Origin: an uncultured Paenibacillaceae bacterium
GTDB lineage: Bacteria > Bacillota > Bacilli > Paenibacillales > DA-C8
Assembly (NCBI GenBank): GCA_937957685.1
Contig: CALGAO010000055.1
Coordinates: 1 to 36,108 of the forward strand
Direction of reading: 5' to 3'
DNA: 36,108 nt
The notes beneath the pieces are model-generated. The model saw nothing but the letters and a program-made list of their open reading frames with translations. It had not been told where the DNA came from and did not search any database. Positions 1-7,936 of the stretch are shown here, piece after piece; the stretch's first letter is position 1; each line of letters starts with the position of its first letter. Made by a program: the position numbers and the translations under genes.

Positions 1-767
1 CACTGCCTTGCCTGACGATTCAGGTCCTCCACATCCGTAAACCGTCGGCCCGCCATGAAATTCTGCTCAATGAATTGAACGGTCCGTTCCACCTTGCCCT
101 TCGTTTGCGGCCGCCGGACGCGGCAGACTTTCGGAACCATGCCAACCGTTGCGGCGAAATCCTCAAACAGCGGATGCCATCGGGGCTTTCGATCATCTCC
201 CATCCCGAGGATGACCGTCTTCATCTGGTCGGTCAGCATCGTCTTTGGAACACCGCCGAAGTATTCAAGCGCATGGATCAGGCAGCGCAAGAAACTGTGG
301 ATGTCGCACCGTTTGGCAAACTCGATGTACATCATCCGGGAATACCCCAGCACCATCGCAAACACCGGAATCTTGCGCACTTCCCCGTTCAAATCGACGT
401 ATTCGCAGATCTTCCAGTCCACTTGCGCCTGGTAACCAGGTTTTGTTTCGTATCGTTGCACGGCAGGGACCTTCCTCGGCGGACGGTGCGGCCTTACATA
501 GTCCTTGATGAGGGTGATACCGCCAGTGTAGCCCTGATCTCTGAGCAGACGCAGCAGCACCTCGCAGTTGAAGATTCCCTGGGCCATGGATTGGTCAATA
601 AGAGGCTTGAAGGGATCGAGTTTGGACCCTCGCTTTTTGCCGTAACGCGGCTCAGGGATGCCGTTGGCTCGCAAGTACTTGCGCACGGTATTGCGAGCAT
701 GTCCCGTGATGCGGGCAATTTCCCGAATGCTCTTGCCGTTGGCGTAAAGTTCATGTAAGCTGATCAC
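1..767 (-). CDS. istA: IS21-family transposase IstA, 5' part (partial)
   Basis: The minus-strand frame is open from a GTG at 767 to the window edge (about 255 residues seen). It begins ISLHELYANGKSIREIARIT, an N-terminal helix-turn-helix that binds the element ends. An integrase core follows in which the DDE triad can be read: Asp in QVDWK, Asp in LTDQMK and Glu in KGKVERT. A GGAG site 8 bases upstream supports the GTG start; an in-frame ATG at 785 overlaps that site and is less likely. The partner ATPase istB would lie beyond the left edge. No frameshift or stop is seen, so the element may be active. Plus-strand open frames here are shadows. Confidence 0.88.
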   Translation of the reverse strand, partial: MISLHELYANGKSIREIARITGHARNTVRKYLRANGIPEPRYGKKRGSKLDPFKPLIDQSMAQGIFNCEVLLRLLRDQGYTGGITLIKDYVRPHRPPRKVPAVQRYETKPGYQAQVDWKICEYVDLNGEVRKIPVFAMVLGYSRMMYIEFAKRCDIHSFLRCLIHALEYFGGVPKTMLTDQMKTVILGMGDDRKPRWHPLFEDFAATVGMVPKVCRVRRPQTKGKVERTVQFIEQNFMAGRRFTDVEDLNRQARQ

Positions 768-896
768 AGTCCCACTCCTTAGCATATATCTCCCCTCTGA
801 AACTATTTCCTGATTGTTCTCAGAGGGAGAATATTCTACAGGGGTGGGTCATTTTCTTTTCGTCGCTCCTGGGTCAATTATATTCCGGCGGTGACA
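1..896 (-). mobile_element. IS21-family insertion sequence, one end, truncated by the window edge
   Basis: The stretch contains the 5' part of an istA-type transposase on the minus strand and about 130 bp of terminal DNA upstream of it. The terminal DNA carries two copies of a GGGTCAwTT-like repeat (846-854 and 871-879), as expected for the multiple transposase-binding repeats at IS21 ends. Read on the minus strand, the element appears to begin with TGTCACCGCC at 896, giving the TG...CA terminus typical of IS21 members. The boundary at 896 is inferred from this and from the change to AT-rich DNA beyond it; no target duplication can be checked because the other end lies outside the window. Confidence 0.8.
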
Positions 897-1170
897 AGGT
901 TAATCTTGTTCAGGTAACACCCCATTTGAAATGCCCGGAGTTGCAGTCCTTATTAAGGAACTGAATTCAATATACTAGATAATTTAGACAGTGGGTAATC
1001 AAATTTACATTATCATAAATATAAATATAATAAGTGCTTTTCTTGCCCCTGCGCAACCTTTTATATGTAAGGAAACTTGTCTTTCCGAGGACAACAATGT
1101 TTGCATAGACCCACTCCACCTTGAACTGCTACACTAGATGGTGGCAATGAGATCGTGGAGGACAGACAAG
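897..1170. other. AT-rich intergenic region between the IS end and the CDF exporter
   Basis: No coding frame is supported. The stretch 960-1045 is strongly AT-rich, unlike the island around it. A small inverted repeat (TTGTC at 1077-1081 and GACAA at 1090-1094) lies upstream of the exporter and could be an operator, but the 5-bp arms are too short to claim one. No convincing sigma-A promoter was found for the exporter. Confidence 0.4.
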
Positions 1171-2043
1171 ATGGATGAACAGAAGTACAGAGACTTGAAG
1201 AGGGGAGAAAAGGGCGCGATCATCAGCATCGTCGCGTACCTGATCTTGTCCTCCTTGAAGCTGTTGATCGGCCATCTGGCCGATTCGCATGCGTTGAGTG
1301 CGGATGGGTTGAACAATGCAACGGACATCATGGCTTCGCTGGCCGTCCTGATCGGACTGAGGCTTTCCCGGAAGCCGCCAGATCGCGACCATGCCTACGG
1401 ACATTGGAAGAGCGAAGCCATCGCTTCCCTGATCGCATCGTTCATCATGTTCGTCGTCGGACTGCAGGTGTTGTTCTCGGCAGGCTCCGCACTGGCGGCG
1501 GGAGACCGGGAATCGCCGGATATGATCGCGGGATGGTTCGGCCTGTTCTCCGCCCTGGCCATGTACGGGGTGTATCGATACAACAGGGGCCTGGCGTCCA
1601 GGATCAACAGCCAATCCCTGATGGCAGCCGCCAAGGATAACCTGTCCGACGCCTGGGTCAGCATCGGCGCAGCGATCGGGATCTTCGGCTCCCAGCTCAG
1701 CATGTCCTGGCTTGATGGAGTGACGGCCGTTGCCGTTGGCCTGCTGATCTGCCATACGTCATGGGGCATCTTCCGGGAGGCGAGCCATCAGCTCACCGAC
1801 GGCTTCGACGACGAGAAGATCCGGCAGTATCGGAAGACGATCCAGACCGTGCCGGGAGTGAAGAAGATCAGGGATATCAAGGGGAGATATTACGGCAACA
1901 ATGCAGTTCTCGATATTGTGATCACCGTTCATTCCTCCCTGAACATTGGCGAGGCGCATGATATCTCCACCCGGGTGGAGCAGGCGTTGAAAGAGCAGCA
2001 TGATATCTATGAGGTTCATGTGCATGTGGAGCCGAACAACTGA
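1171..2043 (+). CDS. Cation diffusion facilitator (CDF) family metal exporter
   Basis: The 290-residue protein matches the size of a CDF transporter, which exports divalent metals (Zn, Mn, Fe or Co) by proton antiport at the cytoplasmic membrane. Six hydrophobic segments occupy roughly residues 15-205. The metal-site motifs are visible: ADGLNNATDI in segment 2 and DNLSDAWVS in segment 5. A DHAYGHWKSEA loop, as in FieF/YdfM-type proteins, separates segments 2 and 3. The C-terminal cytoplasmic domain ends in HVHVEPN. The ATG at 1171 is preferred over the in-frame ATG at 1138 because GGAGG sits 9 bases before it. The metal specificity cannot be read from sequence. The gene stands alone and is not obviously part of the glycoside island. 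Confidence 0.9.
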   Translation: MDEQKYRDLKRGEKGAIISIVAYLILSSLKLLIGHLADSHALSADGLNNATDIMASLAVLIGLRLSRKPPDRDHAYGHWKSEAIASLIASFIMFVVGLQVLFSAGSALAAGDRESPDMIAGWFGLFSALAMYGVYRYNRGLASRINSQSLMAAAKDNLSDAWVSIGAAIGIFGSQLSMSWLDGVTAVAVGLLICHTSWGIFREASHQLTDGFDDEKIRQYRKTIQTVPGVKKIRDIKGRYYGNNAVLDIVITVHSSLNIGEAHDISTRVEQALKEQHDIYEVHVHVEPNN

Positions 2044-2063
2044 ACAGGAGAGCAGGATGGCAG

Positions 2064-2101
2064 GGGTTCCTTCACGGGGTGATGGCGTGAGGGAACCCTT
2101 T
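2064..2101 (+). terminator. Intrinsic terminator after the CDF exporter
   Basis: A 13-bp stem (2064-2076 with 2086-2098, one G-U pair) around a 9-base loop is followed by a short T run, 21 bases after the exporter stop codon. Confidence 0.75.
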
Positions 2102-2249
2102 CCGTTGCTGGTGGTCGTAAAATTGACAATCACAGGTCTCTTTCGTGGTAGAACGCGGCTCCCCGCTTAAGCGATAATATTCTTTGGTTGGAATAGTGAA
2201 CCAGGCAAAATATTGACTCTTACATTGAAGCGGGAGACGTTATGAAGTT
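2102..2249 (+). other. Intergenic leader of the MFS exporter
   Basis: TTGACA occurs near 2120 and TATTGACT near 2211, but neither has a good -10 at standard spacing, so no promoter is called. A GGGAG ribosome site at 2232-2236 lies 5 bases before an ATG at 2242. That ATG opens a three-codon frame (ATG AAG TTA TGA) whose stop overlaps the MFS start at 2250. Confidence 0.35.
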
Positions 2250-3443
2250 ATGAAGAAGATACCTTTGTTCCTGTTGATGTTAAATACGTTCATAGTGCTT
2301 CTCGGAGTCGGCATCATCATCCCCGTGCTGCCGGCTTACCTGGATTATTTCCATGCGAGCGGGATGGCCGCGGGATTGCTCGTGGCCATGTTCGGCATCA
2401 TGCAATTTTTCCTCTCGCCCATAGGCGGGAGATGGGCGGACCGGTTCGGGCGCAGGCCGATGCTGCTCGCCGGTCTCATCATGAACGGCATCTCGCATCT
2501 CCTGTTCGCGGTGGCCGATCATATCGGGCTGCTGTACCTGTCGCGCATGATCGGCGGGATCGGCCTGGGCTTCTCGATGCCCGCCTCCATGGCCTACGTG
2601 GCCGACGTGACGGACCGGGAGAACCGGGCCAAGGGCATGGGGTGGATCAGCGCCTCCGTCAGCCTGGGCATGGCCGTCGGTCCGGGGATCGGCGGTCTGC
2701 TGGCCGAGATCAGCATACGCGCGCCCTACTATACCGCTGCCGTGCTCAGTCTGTTGGCGGCGCTGACGGTGTTCTGGCTTCCCGAGACTCGCAGGAGTCA
2801 GGCGCACGGGCAGGGAGCTGCACCGGGACCCGAAGGAGATGCGGGGTTCTTCAGCAGCATCGCCCGTTCGTTTCATGCTCCGTACTTCATCCTGCTGATC
2901 CTGGGCTTTATCCTGCACTTCGGCCTGATGAACTTCGAGACGGCATTTCCGCTGCTTGCGAACGATTATTACGCCTACACCTCCAGGGAGATCTCGATCA
3001 TCATCACATCCGGGGCGATCATGGGGGTGATCGTCCAGTATTTCCTGTTATCGCGGCTGATCAGGCGCTACGGGGCGGTCCGGTTGATCAACGGCTCCCT
3101 GTTCCTTGCGGCCTGCACCCTGTCCCTGCTATTGGCATGGGGCGATCTCATCTATGTGCTGCTCGTGTCCATGGTGTTCTTCGCATCCCAGTCGATGCTT
3201 CGTCCCGCCATCAGCACGCTGCTGTCCACGCGCGCAGGCGAACATGAACAGGGCTATGTCCAGGGGCTGGGCAACACGTACATGAGTATTGGCAATGTGT
3301 TCGGGCCGCTCGCGGCGGGGGTGCTGTACGATGTGCGGCATACCTTCCCGTATCTGTTCGGTTCACTCGTCTTGCTGCTTGGGATGATCCTGTTCGCCGC
3401 CCGGGAGCGAAGGGCGAAGCGGGAATCGGCGGATCAGGGCTAG
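2250..3443 (+). CDS. Major facilitator superfamily exporter, DHA1 drug:proton antiporter type
   Basis: The 397-residue protein has about twelve hydrophobic segments, the usual size for a DHA1 antiporter (NorA, Bmr and TetA relatives). The motif GRWADRFGRRPM between segments 2 and 3 is MFS motif A. GMAVGPGIGG in segment 5 is motif C, the signature of exporters rather than importers. The likely role is proton-driven efflux of a small hydrophobic or toxic compound at the cytoplasmic membrane; export of an aglycone released by the neighbouring catabolic genes is possible but is only inference. The ribosome site is 13 bases upstream, longer than normal, with a tiny overlapping reading frame between. 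The gene is closed by its own terminator. Confidence 0.9.
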   Translation: MKKIPLFLLMLNTFIVLLGVGIIIPVLPAYLDYFHASGMAAGLLVAMFGIMQFFLSPIGGRWADRFGRRPMLLAGLIMNGISHLLFAVADHIGLLYLSRMIGGIGLGFSMPASMAYVADVTDRENRAKGMGWISASVSLGMAVGPGIGGLLAEISIRAPYYTAAVLSLLAALTVFWLPETRRSQAHGQGAAPGPEGDAGFFSSIARSFHAPYFILLILGFILHFGLMNFETAFPLLANDYYAYTSREISIIITSGAIMGVIVQYFLLSRLIRRYGAVRLINGSLFLAACTLSLLLAWGDLIYVLLVSMVFFASQSMLRPAISTLLSTRAGEHEQGYVQGLGNTYMSIGNVFGPLAAGVLYDVRHTFPYLFGSLVLLLGMILFAARERRAKRESADQG

Positions 3444-3467
3444 TGTCAGAGACACTGGCTCTTTTTT
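3439..3467 (+). terminator. Intrinsic terminator after the MFS exporter
   Basis: A 9-bp stem with one G-U pair (3439-3447 with 3451-3459) and a 3-base loop is followed by TCTTTTTT. The stem includes the MFS stop codon. Confidence 0.85.
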
Positions 3468-3483
3468 CTATGGATGAAGTCGG

Positions 3484-3561
3484 ATTGTTGAAATTCAGAT
3501 GGAAACGATTGCCAAAGTCGGGTATTCGAGATTGACGCTGCGATCCTGACCCATCCATGAT
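3484..3561 (+). promoter_or_regulatory. Control region of the dehydrogenase/GH43 operon: cre-like site and putative promoter
   Basis: A catabolite-response-like site (ATGGAAACGATTGCC, 3499-3513) matches the CcpA consensus WTGNAANCGNWNNCW except at the last base; a LacI-family operator would look the same. A candidate sigma-A promoter lies downstream: TTGACG (3532-3537), 18 bp, CATGAT (3556-3561). Bases 3484-3499 are an exact reverse-complement copy of 16 bases in the operator at 12590-12605. Bases 3515-3537 resemble the distal half of the operator at 6361. The full 22-bp direct-repeat arrangement is absent here. Confidence 0.5.
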
Positions 3562-3607
3562 GAAGCTGTCAGGCTATCGACAGTATCATGGGAAAGGATG
3601 GATGGAG

Positions 3608-4666
3608 ATGAGCAAGAGATCTTACGGAATCGCGATCATTGGCTATGGAGGCATGGGCGGTCAACATGCGCGGCTCATCGGGACGACGGAGGTCATGCGG
3701 CTCACGGGAGTATGGGATATAGACCCGGCCCGTCTGCGGGCGGCAACAGAGGCGTCGATCCATGCCTACGCGGATTATGCTTCCGTGTTGCATGATCCTG
3801 ATGTGGAGATCGTTCTGATCGCGACGCCTAACCATGTCCACAAGGAGCTGTCCATTCAGGCGCTTCAGGCCGGCAAGCACGTGATCTGCGAGAAGCCGGT
3901 GACGCTGAACAGCCTGGAGCTGGAGGAGATCCTGAAGGTCGCCGAGCAGACGGGCAAGCTGTTCGTGGTGCATCAGAACCGCCGTTGGGATGAGGATTAC
4001 CTCTCGGTCAAGCGGATCGTGGACGAACGGCGAATCGGCGATCTGTTCTACATCGAGACGAGGGTGCATGGCTCGCGCGGCATCCCCGGGGACTGGCGCA
4101 AGCAGAAGGAGTTCGGCGGCGGCATGATGCTGGATTGGGGCGTCCATCTGCTGGACCGGTTGTTGTTGATGATTCCCGAGAAGGTGACCCGCTTGTATTG
4201 CCAGCTCTTCCATGTGACGGGGAGCGAGGTGGATGACGGCTTCAAGCTGCTGCTCACCTTCGAGAGCGGCAAGACGGCGCTGGTCGAAGTCGGCACGACC
4301 CACTTCATCGCCTTGCCGAAATGGTATGCGGCCGGCACGCAGGGCACGGCTGTGATCGAGGATTGGGAGATGAACGGGCGAGTCGTTCGCCTCGCGGATC
4401 AGGGTTCGCAGGATGCGCAGCCGATCGTGGCCGGCGCCGGCTTCACCAAGACGATGGCGCCGCGCGAGGACAACTCCGTCACGGTGGAGCCGTTGCCGCG
4501 GATTCAGACGGATGTGCGCGACTTCTACCGCAATGTGGTGGAAGCGATCGAGGGCAAGGCGGAGATCGTCGTGAAGAATGAGCAGGTGCTGAGAGTGATG
4601 CGGTTGATCGATGCGGCGATGCTGTCGGACAGGCTGCGGCAGGTGGTGCCTTTTGAGGAAATTTGA
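3608..4666 (+). CDS. Gfo/Idh/MocA-family NAD(P)-dependent oxidoreductase (first of three)
   Basis: The 352-residue protein has the standard family length. An N-terminal Rossmann fold opens with IAIIGYGGMGGQHA (GxGxxG, residues 8-21) and carries the cofactor-site CEKP motif (Glu95-Pro97). The C-terminal domain has MLDWGVHLLD, with Asp176 and His180 at the usual catalytic positions. Family members oxidise or reduce sugars and cyclitols, often at C3 of a glycoside. The start at 3608 is chosen because AAAGG lies 10 bases upstream; ATG 3602 is an alternative and the ATG at 3557 has no ribosome site. GH43 follows after 28 bases, so the two are probably one operon acting on a pentose-containing glycoside. 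Substrate and direction are unknown. Confidence 0.87.
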   Translation: MSKRSYGIAIIGYGGMGGQHARLIGTTEVMRLTGVWDIDPARLRAATEASIHAYADYASVLHDPDVEIVLIATPNHVHKELSIQALQAGKHVICEKPVTLNSLELEEILKVAEQTGKLFVVHQNRRWDEDYLSVKRIVDERRIGDLFYIETRVHGSRGIPGDWRKQKEFGGGMMLDWGVHLLDRLLLMIPEKVTRLYCQLFHVTGSEVDDGFKLLLTFESGKTALVEVGTTHFIALPKWYAAGTQGTAVIEDWEMNGRVVRLADQGSQDAQPIVAGAGFTKTMAPREDNSVTVEPLPRIQTDVRDFYRNVVEAIEGKAEIVVKNEQVLRVMRLIDAAMLSDRLRQVVPFEEI

Positions 4667-4694
4667 AAACGAAACGGAAGGAGAACGATGTGAC

Positions 4695-6341
4695 GTGAAC
4701 CAGATGAATACCAGGCTGTTGCGCAATCCCATCCTCCCCGGCTTCTATCCGGATCCGTCGATCTGCCGGGTCGGCGATGACTTCTATATGATCACCTCAA
4801 GCTTCTCGCTGTTTCCCGGCATCCCGATCTTTCACAGCACCGATCTGATCCATTGGCAACAGATCGGCCACGTCCTCGACCGCAAGTCGCAGCTTCATGT
4901 GACGGCGGAGCATATGACCAACGGCATCATGGCGCCGACGATCCGTTATCATAACGGGATGTTCTATGTCATCGGGACGAACTTCAGCGACCGGGGCAAT
5001 TTCATCGTCACCGCGACGGATCCCAGGGGGCCGTGGTCGGAGATGCACTGGCTGCCGGATGCGCCGGGCATCGACCCGTCCCTGTTCTTCGATGACGACG
5101 GCAGGGCCTACTTCACGGGGACGAGGCGGGATCGGAATCCCGACGGCACGCCGGGCGATCAGGTGATCTGGATCAGCGAGATCGATCTGGAGAACATGTG
5201 CCTGAAGGGCGAGATCAAGTCGATCTGGGGCGGAGCCCTGAAAAACTGCGCTTCGCCGGAGGCTCCCCATCTCTACAAGAAGGACGGGTATTACTACCTG
5301 GTCATCGCCGAGGGAGGAACCGAGCATTTCCATGCGGTGACGGTCGCCAGGAGCCGTTCGATATTCGGGGATTACGAAGGCTATGCGGGCAATCCGATCA
5401 TGACGCACCGGCACCTCGGCAAACTGTATCCGATCGGCAACGTGGGACATGCCGATCTGGTCGAGCTCCCGAACGGCGAATGGTATGCCGTCATGCTGGG
5501 TTCCCGCCTGATCGGAGGGTATCACAAGAACCTGGGCCGTGAGACCTTCATTGCTCCCGTCGTGTGGGAGGACGGATGGCCGGTGATCAGCCCGGGCACC
5601 GGCAAGGTCGAATGGAGCTATCCGGCGCCTGACCTGCCTCCTTCTCCTGCTCCGCAAGCCCCGATACGCGATGATTTCGACGGGGAGCAGCTGGGCATGG
5701 ACTGGGTCTTCTTCGGAACCCCTTATGAGGATTTCTATTCCCTGGCGAACAGCAGGCTGACCCTGAAGCTGTTGCCCCGTTCCATGACTCCGAAGCTGGA
5801 GAAGATCGATTTCAGCAAGGTTGGCCGGGAGTACCGGGTTCCGAACGTCAGCTTCATCGGGCGACGCCAGCGGCAGCCGAGTTTCTTCGCCACGACCCGC
5901 ATGACGTTTACGGCCGCATCCGGGCACGAAGCGGCCGGGCTGGTCGTGATGCAGGCCATGAATCACCAGTTCCGGCTGGAGCGCACGATGGAGCAGGGCA
6001 AACAGATCCTGCGGGTCGTCCAATGTACCGGCGAGGTGGAGGGATATCCGCATCTGCCGCATTTCCGGGCGGAGACGACGGAACAGGTGCTTGCGGCGGC
6101 TGAAGTGGAGCCAGGCGAGATCATCCTCCGCATCGTGGCGGAGGAGCAGGCGTTTCAGTTCTATTATGGCACCGATGAGAAGCAGCTCAGGCTGCTGCAC
6201 GGCAACGCTGACGGGAGGCTGATCAATCCGGAATCCGTCGGCTGCATGGTCGGCACCCTGATCGGCGTATATGGCAGTTCGAACGGGGCGAACAGCGACA
6301 ATACCGCCAGCTTCGAGTGGTTCGATTATACGGAAGGCTGA
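4695..6341 (+). CDS. Glycoside hydrolase family 43, beta-xylosidase/arabinofuranosidase type
   Basis: About 548 residues with the two-part layout of GH43 xylosidases: a five-bladed beta-propeller (about 1-310) and a C-terminal beta-sandwich (about 330-545). The three catalytic acids are visible. The base is Asp20 in PGFYPDPS, the pKa modulator Asp127 in GIDPSLFF, and the acid Glu189 in CASPEAPHLY. The reaction is removal of beta-xylosyl or alpha-arabinosyl units with inversion. No signal peptide is present, so it acts in the cytoplasm on imported oligosaccharides or glycosides. The GTG at 4695 is preferred: GGAGA ends 10 bases upstream, while the ATG at 4704 is too far. A stray ATG at 4688 is followed at once by TGA. 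Confidence 0.88.
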   Translation: MNQMNTRLLRNPILPGFYPDPSICRVGDDFYMITSSFSLFPGIPIFHSTDLIHWQQIGHVLDRKSQLHVTAEHMTNGIMAPTIRYHNGMFYVIGTNFSDRGNFIVTATDPRGPWSEMHWLPDAPGIDPSLFFDDDGRAYFTGTRRDRNPDGTPGDQVIWISEIDLENMCLKGEIKSIWGGALKNCASPEAPHLYKKDGYYYLVIAEGGTEHFHAVTVARSRSIFGDYEGYAGNPIMTHRHLGKLYPIGNVGHADLVELPNGEWYAVMLGSRLIGGYHKNLGRETFIAPVVWEDGWPVISPGTGKVEWSYPAPDLPPSPAPQAPIRDDFDGEQLGMDWVFFGTPYEDFYSLANSRLTLKLLPRSMTPKLEKIDFSKVGREYRVPNVSFIGRRQRQPSFFATTRMTFTAASGHEAAGLVVMQAMNHQFRLERTMEQGKQILRVVQCTGEVEGYPHLPHFRAETTEQVLAAAEVEPGEIILRIVAEEQAFQFYYGTDEKQLRLLHGNADGRLINPESVGCMVGTLIGVYGSSNGANSDNTASFEWFDYTEG

Positions 6342-6360
6342 CGGGATGGCGGCTGTGTGA

Positions 6361-6425
6361 GGTCGGATATTCGACAACTACGGGTCGGTTTTGGGGTAGA
6401 GGATGGCAGGATGAAGGGGTTAAGA
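6361..6425 (+). promoter_or_regulatory. Tandem GGTC operator with promoter (site C), drives first alpha/beta pair
   Basis: GGTC half-sites at 6361 and 6383 are 22 bp apart. A -35 (TAGAGG, 6397-6402) follows 14 bp after the second half-site. A 17-bp spacer leads to TTAAGA (6420-6425; TAAGAT one base later fits better). The layout matches three other sites in the window base for base in spacing. Direct half-sites two helical turns apart abutting a weak -35 are typical of AraC-family activators. Confidence 0.8.
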
Positions 6426-6489
6426 TGAAGGTGCACGGAAGACCCGGGTTGTCTGATATCACAGTACCTCCAAAGGAGTTGATGCAGTC

Positions 6490-7377
6490 ATGAGCAAACA
6501 GTCAGTCGGCAAACCGAAACGCGGCGTCTCGCTCTACAGTTATTCGGCTGAATATGGGGTCACGATGACGCTGGAAGACGCGCTCGCCGAGATTCACAGC
6601 ATCGGCGCGACCGGTGTGGAGATTCTGGCGAACGGTCACATCGAAGGATACCCGAATCCAAGCGAGGAATGGCTGGAGAACTGGGATCGGCTGATCGACA
6701 AGTATAAGCTGGTGCCCGCGGAATATGGCCACTGGGTCGATTCCCGCATGTATCAAGGTCGGGAACTCACTTCCCAGGAGTCCTATGAGATGCTGATCCG
6801 CGATTTCAAGCTGGCGAATCGGATGGGCTTCAAGGTGCTGCGCACCAAGCTGGGCGTGATCGACAATGAGCTTACGCCTGTGCGCAACTGGCGCGAGTTT
6901 ATCGAGATGGCTCTGCCGATGGCGGAGAAGTACGATGTTCGCATGTGTCCGGAGATCCATGCGCCGACCTTGCTGAAGTCGAAGATGGTTGAGGATTATG
7001 TCGAGTTTATCGAGAAGACGGGAACGAAGCATTTCGGACTGAACGTCGACTTCGGCGTCTTCGAGACGAACCGCCTGCCTGAGAGCGAATGGGAGCCTGG
7101 CGCCTTTATCATGCCGGAGTCGGAACACAGCCCGGTGGAAGACATCATTCCTTTGCTGCCTTATGTGTATTGCTGCCATGCCAAGTTCGTGAAGATGTCC
7201 GATGACTTCGTGGAAGTGACGATTCCATATGAGAAGATCGTGCAGACTTTGATCGAGCACAACTGGGATGGATACCTGATCAGCGAATACGAGGGACCGT
7301 GGAAGAACGAGCCCGGCTATGCGGTGGATCAGGTGCGCAAGCAGCATGTCATGCTGAAGAGACTTCTGGGTGAATAG
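6490..7377 (+). CDS. TIM-barrel protein resembling C-glycoside deglycosidase alpha subunit (pair 1)
   Basis: A 295-residue xylose-isomerase-like TIM barrel. The four expected divalent-metal ligands can be read: Glu155 in CPEIHAP, Asp187 in NVDFGVF, His230 in CCHAKF and Glu266 in ISEYEG. The downstream gene, 13 bases away, encodes a small DUF6379-type protein. In characterised bacteria (DfgAB, DgpBC and CarBC types) such pairs form a complex that cleaves the glycosidic bond of a 3-keto C-glycoside by metal-assisted elimination. The function is inferred from fold, metal ligands and this pairing. Cytoplasmic. AAAGGAG ends 11 bases before the ATG, and a three-codon frame (ATG CAG TCA TGA at 6482) overlaps the start. 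A simple sugar isomerase or epimerase is the alternative. Confidence 0.78.
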   Translation: MSKQSVGKPKRGVSLYSYSAEYGVTMTLEDALAEIHSIGATGVEILANGHIEGYPNPSEEWLENWDRLIDKYKLVPAEYGHWVDSRMYQGRELTSQESYEMLIRDFKLANRMGFKVLRTKLGVIDNELTPVRNWREFIEMALPMAEKYDVRMCPEIHAPTLLKSKMVEDYVEFIEKTGTKHFGLNVDFGVFETNRLPESEWEPGAFIMPESEHSPVEDIIPLLPYVYCCHAKFVKMSDDFVEVTIPYEKIVQTLIEHNWDGYLISEYEGPWKNEPGYAVDQVRKQHVMLKRLLGE

Positions 7378-7389
7378 GAGGGATTCAGA

Positions 7390-7794
7390 GTGCTTGAGAG
7401 ACATTGCATCCAACAGAGAGGCTTCCGGAATGTGGAACAGGACGGGAAGATCGTCGGATTCCAGATCAATATCCGCCTTGTGCACTACCGGGGGCTCTGG
7501 CTGTCGCAGCTCCGTCCGGCAACGGTTACGGTGGATGGAGAGACGTTCAGCGGCGATCAGATCACCTGGACGATCAATGGCGTGACCTATCGACAGTCCG
7601 AGCTGGCCGAACGGGGAGATGTGCATTGGGGACTGCTGGAGCCTGCCACCTTGACGGTGGCCAAGGAAGGCGGTCTGGCCAGCGGCAAGCATGAAGTGGA
7701 GGTTCACTTTGCCTTCAGCTCCTCCTATCTGCCGCCCGTTGCGGATACCGCTCTGGGCAACAGGCCGCACAAGAGAACATTGATATTGGTGTGA
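7390..7794 (+). CDS. DUF6379-type protein, C-glycoside deglycosidase beta subunit-like (pair 1)
   Basis: A 134-residue, beta-rich protein starting at GTG with GGAGGG 6 bases upstream. It aligns by eye with the product at 13942: both share FQI..RL..YRG..LS, VDGE, a later IT....G, EPAT..V.K.GGL..G.H and a terminal Y-P segment. This is the pattern of the small beta-sandwich subunit of C-glycoside deglycosidases, which completes the active site of the TIM-barrel subunit. Gene order here is alpha then beta, the reverse of the second pair. No signal peptide or membrane segment is present. Confidence rests on the tandem occurrence with a TIM-barrel gene in two separate operons. Confidence 0.77.
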   Translation: MLERHCIQQRGFRNVEQDGKIVGFQINIRLVHYRGLWLSQLRPATVTVDGETFSGDQITWTINGVTYRQSELAERGDVHWGLLEPATLTVAKEGGLASGKHEVEVHFAFSSSYLPPVADTALGNRPHKRTLILV

Positions 7795-7802
7795 ATGAAC
7801 AA

Positions 7803-7840
7803 GGACGGGCTTGGTATCAGCTGCGATACGGAGCCCGTCC
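7803..7840 (+). terminator. Hairpin after the first alpha/beta operon
   Basis: A 9-bp stem (7803-7811 with 7832-7840) encloses a second GTATC/GATAC stem. Only a weak T-rich tail follows, so termination strength is uncertain. It lies 8 bases after the beta-subunit stop codon. Confidence 0.55.
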
Positions 7841-7887
7841 ATTTGTCATAGCTGCGTGATCAGCAACAGGCCAGGCGATGATAGCGT

Positions 7888-7925
7888 GACAAGGGGACTG
7901 AGGAGCAGCGTCGGTCCCCTTGTTG
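7888..7925. terminator. Hairpin between convergent genes, probably bidirectional
   Basis: A stem of about 10 bp (7889-7898 with 7914-7923) sits just beyond the 3' end of the minus-strand GH35-like gene and after the plus-strand pair-1 operon. On the plus strand it is followed by TTGTC; on the minus strand no T run is visible. Confidence 0.5.
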
Positions 7926-7936
7926 TCTGGCATGCG

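Noticed and set aside
75..758. Plus-strand 227-residue open frame over the left IS
   Set aside because: It is the antisense shadow of istA, whose minus-strand frame shows the helix-turn-helix and the DDE residues.
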